From Propionibacterium sp. (GTDB lineage: Bacteria > Actinomycetota > Actinomycetes > Propionibacteriales > Propionibacteriaceae): 64,000 nt of DNA. How positions within the stretch are numbered: the stretch's first letter is position 1; every line of letters starts with the position of its first letter. Location: contig DUOB01000023.1 in assembly GCA_012839035.1 (NCBI GenBank), forward strand, positions 1 through 64,000. The letters run 5' to 3'. The position numbers and the translations under genes are program-made. A model generated the notes under the pieces. It searched no databases. It was not told the origin of the DNA and saw nothing but the letters and a program-made list of their open reading frames with translations. Below, piece by piece: positions 42,826-51,108 of this stretch.

Positions 42826-45237
42826 CTAGTCGTCCCCCTCGCCGGAATCCCTCTCGCGCACGACGTCCTCGGCGTGCCGGTCCGGTCGCCAGCCACGCCA
42901 CACGGGGTGGCGCAACCGGCCGGAGTCGGTCCACTCGCCGTACTCCACCTCCCCCACCAGCAACGGTTCGACCCAGCGGGCGCCCTTCGCATCCGGGCGG
43001 GGTACGCCGGTCAGCGGCGGTTGGTCGCGTTCGATCGATTCGAGGACCTTGCGCGCGTCGGTGAGCGCCTGTTCGGTGAAGCCGCTGCCGACCTTGCCGG
43101 CGTACGCCAGGCCCTCGCCGTCGTTGACCGCCACGATCAGCGACCCGATCCCGCGGGCCTGGCTCGTCTCGCTCGGGCTCCACCCGACGATGACGACCTC
43201 CTGCGTGCGGCGGTGTTTCACCTTGAGCCAGGTCTTGGCCCGGCGCCCGGGTTGATAGACGCTGGTCGGGCGCTTCGCGACCATGCCCTCCAAGCCCAGC
43301 TCGCGGCTCGTGTCGAGGGCCAGATCGGCGTCGTCGCCGAACGTCGTCGGCACGTGGATGTGCCTCCCGTCCTCCCCGAGGAGCTCTTCGAGGGCGGCGC
43401 GGCGTTCGGTGTACGGCTCCCGCACCAGCGAACGCCCGTCCAGGTGCAGCAGGTCGAACACCATGTAGTGCGCAGCCGAGCTCCCCGACCCATGCGTCTG
43501 CAGGAGCTCGAAACTGGAGCGCCCCTGGGCGTCGGTCGCCACGATCTCACCGTCGAGCACGACCGCGTGGTCGCCCACCAGCCGTCCGAGTTCCGCGAGC
43601 TCGGGATAGGCCGCGGTCAGGTCGATGCCCTTCCGGCTCCGGAACGATGCTGCACCGTCCGCGACCGAGGCGATGGCCCGGTACCCGTCCCACTTCACCT
43701 CGAAGTGCCAGTCCCCGTCGGTGACGTCCTTGACCTCCGCCGCGGTCGCCAACATGGGCTCGAGCACCGGGAGCTCGGCCAGCGCCTCGGGGTCCGCCGC
43801 CCCGGTTTCCGCGGGCGGCTCCGGGTGCTCTTCCTGCTTCCTTGACTCGTCCGCCTCCTCGGCGGCTGCCTCCATGAGATGGATCAGCCAGTTCTTCTCC
43901 TCCCCGCCCATGCGGGTGTGGATCAGTGCGAACGTGCGTGGCGTCCCGCCGAGTCCCCCGCCCGGCTGGCCGGTCAGAGTCGCGATGACCTCCTCGCCGT
44001 CGCGCCACTTCTCGAGTTCATAGGTGCCGGAGTCCCAGATCCGCACCTTGCCGCCGCCATATTCACCTTTGGGGATTTCGCCCTCGAAGGTCCCGTACTC
44101 CAACGGATGGTCCTCCGTCTGCACCGCCAGATGGTTCTTCTTCGGGTCGGTCGGCGGCCCCTTCGGGACGGCCCACGACACCAGCACCCCGTCGCGCTCG
44201 AGGCGGAAGTCATAGTGCAGCCGCCGCGCGTGGTGCTCCTGGATCACGAACGAGTTGCCCTCCCCCTCGACCGGCGCTGTGGCGGGGACAGGTTCGGGCG
44301 TACGCGCGGCATCGCGCATGGAGCGATAGGTCGTCAACCGGTCCGGGGTCGGGCCGAGCAACACAGCAAGGGGATCCCCCGCGTCCGCGAGTCGTTGGAC
44401 GACCTGGTCGAGCTCGAGGTTCGGCAGGTCGGGGCGGAGCTCGTCCCACGTCCGGGGCACGGCAACCGTCGGATGGAACCGTCCCCGCAGGGAGTAGGGC
44501 GCGATCGTGGTCTTGCTCGCACTGTTCTGGCTCCAGTCGAGGAGCACCTTGCCCTCGCGCAGATCCTTCTTCATGTTGCTCACGACCAGGTCCGGATGCA
44601 GCGCCTCCAGTTGGACCGCCAGCTCCCGGGCAACTCCGGAGACTTCCTGGGAGGACAGGGTGCCGTCGAGGCCTGCGTACAGATGCAACCCCTTGCTCCC
44701 GCTCGTCACCGGGACCGAGGTGAGCCCCATGCCGTCGAGGACTTCGCGGATGAGGTACGCCAACTCCACACACTCCGCCATCCCCGCCCCCGGGCCCGGA
44801 TCGAGATCGAGCACGAGCCGATCCGGATTCTGCGGGACGTCATCGGCATCGACCTTCCACTGGGGCACGTGAATCTCCAGCGACGCGAGCTGGGCGAGCC
44901 ACACGAGCGTCGCCGGTTCGTCGATCAGCGGATAGGTGTTGGCGTCGGATTTGTGGTCGATCGTGAAGGTACGCACCCACGGTGGCGTCGAGCGAGAGTC
45001 GAGGTTCTTGTTGAAGAACGCGTGCCCCGGCTCCGCCTCCGTGCCGACGCCGTCGACCCAGCGCTTGCGGGTCGCCGGGCGGCCCCGCGCGTGCGGGACG
45101 AACCATTCCGCGACGGCCGCGTAATAGGCGATCACGTCGCCTTTGGTGGTGCCGGTGGCGGGATACATGATCTTGTCGAGGTTCGTGACCTTGATCGTGC
45201 GTTCGCCGATCTGCACCGCGGCACCCTTGGCTGGCAT
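42826..45237 (-). CDS. ligD: Multifunctional ATP-dependent DNA ligase LigD (polymerase, phosphoesterase, ligase order)
   Basis: TNLDKIMYPATGTTKGDVIAYY, LDLDPGPGAGMAECVELA, QEHHARRLHYDFRLERDGVLVSWAVPKGP, FEVKWDGYRAIASV, RHPVWRGWRPD; start at MPAKGAAVQI. Confidence 0.97.
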   Translation of the reverse strand: MPAKGAAVQIGERTIKVTNLDKIMYPATGTTKGDVIAYYAAVAEWFVPHARGRPATRKRWVDGVGTEAEPGHAFFNKNLDSRSTPPWVRTFTIDHKSDANTYPLIDEPATLVWLAQLASLEIHVPQWKVDADDVPQNPDRLVLDLDPGPGAGMAECVELAYLIREVLDGMGLTSVPVTSGSKGLHLYAGLDGTLSSQEVSGVARELAVQLEALHPDLVVSNMKKDLREGKVLLDWSQNSASKTTIAPYSLRGRFHPTVAVPRTWDELRPDLPNLELDQVVQRLADAGDPLAVLLGPTPDRLTTYRSMRDAARTPEPVPATAPVEGEGNSFVIQEHHARRLHYDFRLERDGVLVSWAVPKGPPTDPKKNHLAVQTEDHPLEYGTFEGEIPKGEYGGGKVRIWDSGTYELEKWRDGEEVIATLTGQPGGGLGGTPRTFALIHTRMGGEEKNWLIHLMEAAAEEADESRKQEEHPEPPAETGAADPEALAELPVLEPMLATAAEVKDVTDGDWHFEVKWDGYRAIASVADGAASFRSRKGIDLTAAYPELAELGRLVGDHAVVLDGEIVATDAQGRSSFELLQTHGSGSSAAHYMVFDLLHLDGRSLVREPYTERRAALEELLGEDGRHIHVPTTFGDDADLALDTSRELGLEGMVAKRPTSVYQPGRRAKTWLKVKHRRTQEVVIVGWSPSETSQARGIGSLIVAVNDGEGLAYAGKVGSGFTEQALTDARKVLESIERDQPPLTGVPRPDAKGARWVEPLLVGEVEYGEWTDSGRLRHPVWRGWRPDRHAEDVVRERDSGEGDD

Positions 45238-45476
45238 GCCCTCAGTTTGGCCTGCACCCACAAGGGCTGGCCACCGCACAGTCGAAATGGCGCCAAGATT
45301 GGCAGCCAGTCGCGTGGGGCGGCGGCATTGTGCCCAGTCAGCCAGGCTGGCCGCGAACCGGACGCCAATCTTGGTCCTGCCCGCCGAAGAGGCGGCCATT
45401 CAGGTCGAGATCCGGTGTCACGACCTGTGCCCAGCTGAACCGGAGGCCGGTCCACTGGTCGATGCGCCGGCTCCCC

Positions 45477-45884
45477 TCAATGGTGCGAGCTTCCCCCGCA
45501 ACCGCCACCGTGTCCTCGGCCGCCGCAGCAGCCGTGGCCATGCGCGTGATCGCGGTCGCGACCGCACCCGCAACGGTGCCGGGCGGGATGACCCGAGCCC
45601 TGACCCAGCCGGGTACCCTCACTCCTGTCCCGCCCGTCGCGCGGCATGCATCCCGCGAAGTCTCGGAGCTGCTCGGGTTCGATGCCGATCTCCTTGGCGA
45701 GCTGCCCCCAGCGAGCGCCGGCGCGGCGGGCCTCGAGTGCTGCCGCCCGCACGATGCGACGCCCTTGGGCGCCGGGCTCGAGCACGTTGTCATAGGCACC
45801 CCAGACTGTGCCCAATGCCTCGATCGCCTCGGCGACCGCTGCCGATGGGACCTGATGCCGACAACTCATGATTCCTCGCTTCAT
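45477..45884 (-). CDS. Small HTH-like protein with His/Cys/Gly-rich C-terminal tail
   Basis: AALEARRAGARWGQLAKEIGIEPEQLRDFAG followed by HRCGCGRDRDHAHGHGCCGGRGHGGGCGGSSHH. Confidence 0.6.
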   Translation of the reverse strand: MKRGIMSCRHQVPSAAVAEAIEALGTVWGAYDNVLEPGAQGRRIVRAAALEARRAGARWGQLAKEIGIEPEQLRDFAGCMPRDGRDRSEGTRLGQGSGHPARHRCGCGRDRDHAHGHGCCGGRGHGGGCGGSSHH

Positions 45885-45980
45885 GTGCAATTCTTGAGCT
45901 TCCCCGCCTGTTCGGCGGAGGTTCCGGCCATGGAGCCGGTGGTTGAATGGAGTGCGGACCACAGGAAGGAGCCCGCTGCG

Positions 45981-46289
45981 ATGACCACGCCCGATGCCCT
46001 CGTCACCGTCGGCCAGGCCGTCCGATCACTGCGGGAGGCGCACGCTCGACTCGATCAGGCCGTGGCGGAGGCTCGCGCCTCCGGAGCCACGTGGTCCCAG
46101 ATCGGAGACGCCACGGGGATGAGTCGCCAATCCGCACACGAGAGGTGGGGTCATCTCCCCCGTGCTGGGTGTCAGCGGCCGGGCTGCGGGTGCAGCGAGC
46201 ATCTGCCCAAGGACTGTCGATGTGGGCACGGCCCGGGTCGTGGTCGCCGTCGAAGGGCGAGGAGTACGCCGGACCTGCCCACGGACTAG
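45981..46289 (+). CDS. Small HTH-like protein with Cys/His-rich C-terminal tail
   Basis: ATG 45981; AVAEARASGATWSQIGDATGMSRQSAHERWG then CQRPGCGCSEHLPKDCRCGHGPGRGRRRR. Confidence 0.72.
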   Translation: MTTPDALVTVGQAVRSLREAHARLDQAVAEARASGATWSQIGDATGMSRQSAHERWGHLPRAGCQRPGCGCSEHLPKDCRCGHGPGRGRRRRARSTPDLPTD

Positions 46290-46321
46290 TCTTTCCTCAG
46301 CTCACCGAGTGCTTGGTCGGG

Positions 46322-47038
46322 TCACTTCTTCTGGATGGATTCCTCCACTTGGCCCTCGGGGAGTTCCTTGAGGCAGAAGAACCAGTCCACGCACTCGACG
46401 CCCTCTTCAGCGCCTTCCATCCGCTCCTTGGCGGTGCCGCACGAGCCGGGCGTCGGAACAATGACGCGTTCGCCGGGACGCCAGTCAGCCGGGAGTGCGA
46501 CATCAAAGGCATCGGCAGTCTGCAGTCCCTTGACGACGCGCAGCAACTCATCGAAGTTGCGGCCGAGCGAAAGCGGATAATAGATGATCGTTCGGATCTT
46601 GGCATTCGGGTCGATGAAGAACACCGCACGCACGGCTTGGGTCTCCGCTTCGCCGGGCATGATCATCCCGTACTTGCTCGCGACATTCATCGACACGTCA
46701 TCAATAAGCGGGAATGTCACTTCCACGTTCTTCATGTCGCGGAACGTGATCTTCTCCTGAATGGTGCGCAGCCACGCGATGTGGCTGTAGAGCCCGTCCA
46801 CCGACAGCCCGACCAACTCGGTGTTGTACTTCTTGAACTCCTCCGCCATCGTGGCGAAGGTCATGAACTCACTGGTGCACACCGGGGTGAAATCTGCCGG
46901 GTGCGAAAACAGGATGACCCACTTGCCCGCATAGTCCTCCGGGAAGTTGATGTCTCCCTGGGTGGTCTTGGCCGTGAACGACGGCGCCACATCCCCAATC
47001 CGTGGCATAGCCATCGGAGTCACAGTCTCTTCTGTCAT
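46322..47038 (-). CDS. Peroxiredoxin (Prx6/1-Cys-like subfamily)
   Basis: WVILFSHPADFTPVCTSEFMTFA, GLSVDGLYSHIAWLRTI, VFFIDPNAKIRTIIYYPLSLGRNFDELLRVVKGLQ. Confidence 0.95.
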   Translation of the reverse strand: MTEETVTPMAMPRIGDVAPSFTAKTTQGDINFPEDYAGKWVILFSHPADFTPVCTSEFMTFATMAEEFKKYNTELVGLSVDGLYSHIAWLRTIQEKITFRDMKNVEVTFPLIDDVSMNVASKYGMIMPGEAETQAVRAVFFIDPNAKIRTIIYYPLSLGRNFDELLRVVKGLQTADAFDVALPADWRPGERVIVPTPGSCGTAKERMEGAEEGVECVDWFFCLKELPEGQVEESIQKK

Positions 47039-47069
47039 GCAGCCCTCCTCGAAAGGGAAATCAAACCTC

Positions 47070-47093
47070 GTTTGTCAGGTTTTCCTGACAAAC
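47070..47093. promoter_or_regulatory. Perfect palindrome upstream of the peroxiredoxin gene, putative operator
   Basis: GTTTGTCAGG-TTTT-CCTGACAAAC, about 32-55 nt upstream of the start codon. Confidence 0.6.
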
Positions 47094-47254
47094 TCAGGCT
47101 AGCGCAAACCCGACAGGAATCCAGCGCTCAGGGGCCAGGACAGCCGGAACGTGATCAATCCCGCATCCGGCGCTCGTTCAGCGGCCGGGGTCCTCGACAA
47201 AACACGCTCTACCGCACAGGCACGGTCACAACGCTGAGGATTGAACCGGGGTCG

Positions 47255-48070
47255 CTAGCGTGCCATGACGTGGTCGGCGAAGCGCTCGATGGCCGCCCGG
47301 CCCTCACCGGGCCAGCCGCAATAGAGGTAGTCGATGCCATCGTCCATGTGCTGATCGACCGTCCGACGGATCGTGTCCGGATCGGGGTCGAGGCTGAGGG
47401 ACGTGACCCGCTTGATCGAGGACACGTCGCGACCCTCCTTGTCGCACAGTTCCTTCAGCAGGTCGAGACGCTGCTTCATCGGCTCGGGCTGGGCGTGCCA
47501 ATAGTCGGCGTACCGGGCCACCAGGGGCAGGGTGCGTTTCGGCCCCGCCCCACCGATCCAGATCGGGGGACGCGGGCGCTGCACGGGCGGCGGATACATC
47601 CGTGCGTCCTGCAGGCTCACCCGCTTGCCGTCATAGGAGACGGTCTCCCCCGTCATCAACCGGTTGAGAACCTCGAGCTGGTCCTCGAGCAGGTCGAAGC
47701 GCTTGCCGGTGGTGAGGAAATCGAAGCCGAGTTGGGTGTGCTCGGCTTCATACCACCCATTGCCGAGCCCGATCTCGAGCCGGCCATTGCTGGCGTGGTC
47801 GATCGTGTTGGCCTGGTGGGCGAAGAGGGACGGGTGGCGATAGGTGACGCCGGTGACCATCAGCCCGAGGCGTACCTTCGACGTCGCCGTCGCAAGGGCG
47901 GCGAGCGTCGTCATCCCCTCGAAGGCCTCGCCCGGGGGTTCGCCATACATGGCCACGAAGTGATCGAAGCCCCAGACGCCGGTGAAACCGAGGCTCTCCG
48001 CGAATCGAGCCCGATCGATCACCTCTGCGAAGGAGACACGTTGCTGGGCAATATCAAGTCCGAACTGCAT
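47255..48070 (-). CDS. LLM-class F420-dependent oxidoreductase
   Basis: MQFGLDIAQQ..., GFTGVWGFDHF, LGLMVTGVTYRHPSLFAHQANTIDHASNGRLEIGLGNGW, PRPPIWIGGAG. Confidence 0.94.
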   Translation of the reverse strand: MQFGLDIAQQRVSFAEVIDRARFAESLGFTGVWGFDHFVAMYGEPPGEAFEGMTTLAALATATSKVRLGLMVTGVTYRHPSLFAHQANTIDHASNGRLEIGLGNGWYEAEHTQLGFDFLTTGKRFDLLEDQLEVLNRLMTGETVSYDGKRVSLQDARMYPPPVQRPRPPIWIGGAGPKRTLPLVARYADYWHAQPEPMKQRLDLLKELCDKEGRDVSSIKRVTSLSLDPDPDTIRRTVDQHMDDGIDYLYCGWPGEGRAAIERFADHVMAR

Positions 48071-48229
48071 GGGTCAACGTTATCGACCGGGTTCCGACAC
48101 CGGGCGTCGGTTGTCGCCGATCCGGGCTTGGCCCCGAGGCTGGCTCCGGCGCCCTTGGTACGCACTGCCCCGGTCTGCTGCGCGGCATGGCGCTGGGGGC
48201 GTGCCAGCAAACTCGTTTAATCTTGAAGT

Positions 48230-48979
48230 ATGCCCGCCCCCTCCTTCGACTGCCCGCACGGTTCGCCCGTCAGCCGGTTCGTGGGGGACGCCTTCGACAA
48301 GTTCAATCCCAACTGGGAAACAATCCTGCGGGCCTTCGGCCTCGTGACGGCGGTCCTTGTCATGGCCTGGCTGGCCTTCAACTTCCGCCTCCCGGAGCTC
48401 GACGTGTTGCGGGATCGGATCGCAGCCTTCGGGTGGTGGAGCGGTGCGGTGTTCGTGGTCGTGTACGCGGCCGTGGCGCTCACTCCGATCCCCGTGACTC
48501 TGATGGCATTGACCGCCGGAGTCCTGTTCGGGACCGTGACCGGCAGCGTTCTCTCGGTGCTCGGATCGATGGTGGGCAGCTTCGGGGCGTACTGGATCGC
48601 ACGGGCCCTCGGCAAGGAGACGATCTTCCGCCTGCTCGGCCGCCACCGCGCATCGCTGGAGAAGCGCTTGGACTCCGCGGGCTTCGAGGCGATCTTCACG
48701 CTGCGCGTCCTTCCGGGCATCCCCTACTGGCCGGTGAACTATGCGGCCGGCGCGCTGGGAATCCCGTCCCGAGTGTTCGCGGTCGCGTCCGCCATCGCCT
48801 CCGTGCCCGGGCAGGTGTCCCTCGTGGCGATAGGCGCTTTCGTCGCGAACCCCACCATGATCCGGGGCAGCATCGTGATCCTGTCGTGGGCCATCACGAT
48901 CGCCCTGACGATCTGGGCCGCCCGCGCCTGGAAAGGAACGGCGAGCAGGCCGCTGCCCGGCTCCCGGAACGGAGCCTGA
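48230..48979 (+). CDS. TVP38/TMEM64 family membrane protein (copy 2)
   Basis: LTPIPVTLMALTAGVLFGTVTGSVLSVLGSMVGSFGAYWIARALGKE; TAATCT at 48218-48223 suggests a leaderless start. Confidence 0.92.
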   Translation: MPAPSFDCPHGSPVSRFVGDAFDKFNPNWETILRAFGLVTAVLVMAWLAFNFRLPELDVLRDRIAAFGWWSGAVFVVVYAAVALTPIPVTLMALTAGVLFGTVTGSVLSVLGSMVGSFGAYWIARALGKETIFRLLGRHRASLEKRLDSAGFEAIFTLRVLPGIPYWPVNYAAGALGIPSRVFAVASAIASVPGQVSLVAIGAFVANPTMIRGSIVILSWAITIALTIWAARAWKGTASRPLPGSRNGA

Positions 48980-49006
48980 CCCGCAGGCGCCCCCCTGCTG
49001 AGCAGA

Positions 49007-49651
49007 TCAGCACGGAGTGGCTCCACCGGCGACGAAATATGACCACGGCTTGGCCGGCAGGAACTGGAACGCGTCCCGCGCCGTCAGGGCGCCGGTGTCG
49101 AAGCCAGCCGAGGCGAGCAACCCGGACATGTCGCGATCGATGTGACAGCCACCGGACACCCTGCCCCAGACCGGCTGCACCCTGCGCTGGAATCTCTGCA
49201 CACTGGGCCGGGGCGAGAGCGAGTGCTCCACCAACCGAAAACTGCCCCCAGGCCTGAGCACCCGTCGCGCCTCGGCCAGCGCATCCTCGACGTCGGCGAT
49301 GCTGCACAGAGTCCACGTGGCCACCACGGTGTCCACACTCTCGTCAGGCAGATCGATCAGCGCGGCGTCGTCACCAATGCGAGTGACGGGACGACCGAAC
49401 CTGGCGATACCGGGCTGTGCCGCACGCCACGCAAGGTCCGAGGGGTCAACCGCGAGCACCTCCTTGACGCTCTCGCCATAGAAGCGGAGGTTGGCACCCG
49501 ACCCGAAGCCGAACTCGAGCACCCGCCCCTCGGCGGCCCCGACAGCGGCGGACCGCCAGCCTCCGACGATGCGGTCAGCGAGAATCACGTCCACCGCGCG
49601 CGGGAGTCCCCGGTCGACCCACAATTCCTCGACCCGTGCCATAGGTCCCAT
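49007..49651 (-). CDS. Class I SAM-dependent methyltransferase
   Basis: GRVLEFGFGSGANLRFYGESVKEVLAVDPSD, ESVDTVVATWTLCSIADVEDALAEARRVLRPGGSFRLVEH; start at MGPMARV. Confidence 0.92.
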   Translation of the reverse strand: MGPMARVEELWVDRGLPRAVDVILADRIVGGWRSAAVGAAEGRVLEFGFGSGANLRFYGESVKEVLAVDPSDLAWRAAQPGIARFGRPVTRIGDDAALIDLPDESVDTVVATWTLCSIADVEDALAEARRVLRPGGSFRLVEHSLSPRPSVQRFQRRVQPVWGRVSGGCHIDRDMSGLLASAGFDTGALTARDAFQFLPAKPWSYFVAGGATPC

Positions 49652-49892
49652 GCGCCCATCCGTTCTTGCTTGGTGCCGGCGCGTCCGCGCTCCCGCCAAC
49701 CATGGCCCCGGAATGGTGTCCGGGGGTGGGATGCAGCATACGAGGCAGGTCCGAGGAGCCCCGCACCGTGGAGACCCTTCACTGCCCGGGCCGGCCGCTG
49801 CGGACGTGAGGTTCGCCCCTGCTCTGTCCGCACAGGCAAGTCCCGCCCGCTCCAGCCTATTTTTCACGGACTTATTGGATTAACATGGCCCC

Positions 49893-50366
49893 ATGATGCA
49901 GATTCGGCCAGCCCGATTCGAGGACCTTCCGGCCCTCGTGACACTTGAGCGCACGGCGACCCTGGCGGCCGCCCCGCAGGCCTACCCCTCCGCGGCAAGC
50001 TTCCCCCTGACCCAGCACTTGGCGGCGACCGAATCAGAGTTCAGCGATCCCTGGATCACCTTCACCGTCGCCGAGGATGCGGAGGGACTGTGCGGCTGGG
50101 TGAAATACACCGAGGACCAACTGCGCCATCTGGTCATCGCCGACCGCATGCAGGACACGGACCTTCGCGACCAGCTCTATAGCGAAGGGTTGCGTCACTG
50201 GCGCACGGGCGCGGTGACCGGCGTACGGCAATGGCTCCTCGCCGAGGACTGGCGCGCCCGCGCGTATTTCGAAACCCATCGCTGGGTGCCCACCGGTCGT
50301 GTTCGCCGCTCCGCCTTCGATCCGCATCCGGTGCTCGCGGAATATCTGCTCACGCCGAACATCTGA
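49893..50366 (+). CDS. GNAT-like acetyltransferase
   Basis: MQIRPARFEDLPALVTLERTA ... GVRQWLLAEDWRARAYFETHRWVPTGRVRRS. Confidence 0.8.
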   Translation: MMQIRPARFEDLPALVTLERTATLAAAPQAYPSAASFPLTQHLAATESEFSDPWITFTVAEDAEGLCGWVKYTEDQLRHLVIADRMQDTDLRDQLYSEGLRHWRTGAVTGVRQWLLAEDWRARAYFETHRWVPTGRVRRSAFDPHPVLAEYLLTPNI

Positions 50367-50623
50367 CCCAAGGGATTCGCGATGGAAATGGGAAAACCTC
50401 CGGGCACCTATCGGAATGCCACCCGGGGCGATTGATGCTGACACGAAAATGCGGCCGAAATGCGCGAACCGCATCCCGCAGAGCCCACCCCGCGACACGA
50501 CTTTGATGCGAACCGGGAAACAGGGGGGAATTGTGGCATAAATCACCCACAGAATGCAAGCATAACCCTTCCGGACAGGTGTTCGAATATGGTAAGCTGG
50601 GGCACCGAACAAGGGGGTTCATC

Positions 50624-51094
50624 ATGACAACCGCAGGCAAACGCATGGCACATGCACATCACGCGATTGACACGCAGTTCGCTGCGTTTGCGAGAGCAGC
50701 CCGGTCCGACCGAATCGCCAAGTTCCCACTCGAGGAAGCCATCCGACGCCTCCGCCACCACTTCTGGGTGGAGGAAGTGTTCATCTTCCCCCCGCTCGCC
50801 CACAGCAACCCGGGCCCTGTGCTCGTGATGCTCCGCGAACACGGGGTGATCTGGGATCTCCTGGACGAACTGGACCAGCTGCTCCAGACCGACGATCCAG
50901 ATCCGACCATGGCGCTGACCATCTTCGGGGCACTGCGCCAGCACTTCGACGCGCACAACGAAACGGAGGACGCTGTCCTCTATCCCGTCGCCGACGAACT
51001 GCTCGGAAATCAGCTCTCGGAGCCGGTGCTGAATGCACTCGCCACCGAGATGCCCACGGACTGGCGTTGCCAGATGGCATCAGTCAAGATCTGA
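50624..51094 (+). CDS. Hemerythrin domain-containing protein
   Basis: HHAIDTQFAAF..., LRHHFWVEEVFIFPPL, LREHGVIWDLLDELDQL, LRQHFDAHNETEDAVLYP. Confidence 0.88.
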   Translation: MTTAGKRMAHAHHAIDTQFAAFARAARSDRIAKFPLEEAIRRLRHHFWVEEVFIFPPLAHSNPGPVLVMLREHGVIWDLLDELDQLLQTDDPDPTMALTIFGALRQHFDAHNETEDAVLYPVADELLGNQLSEPVLNALATEMPTDWRCQMASVKI

Positions 51095-51108
51095 TTTCGG
51101 TCAACCCA

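Noticed and set aside
42812-43183. Upstream extension of the sigma-like ORF (VAWLATGPARRGRRAREGF), superficially like sigma WLxTVARRRAIDRLR
   Set aside because: This stretch is the out-of-frame 3' end of ligD (RHPVWRGWRPD...GEGDD); the similarity is coincidental
45338-45799. 153-aa minus-strand ORF overlapping the His-rich gene
   Set aside because: Different frame, no recognisable domain; the 45477-45884 frame has a better HTH-like segment
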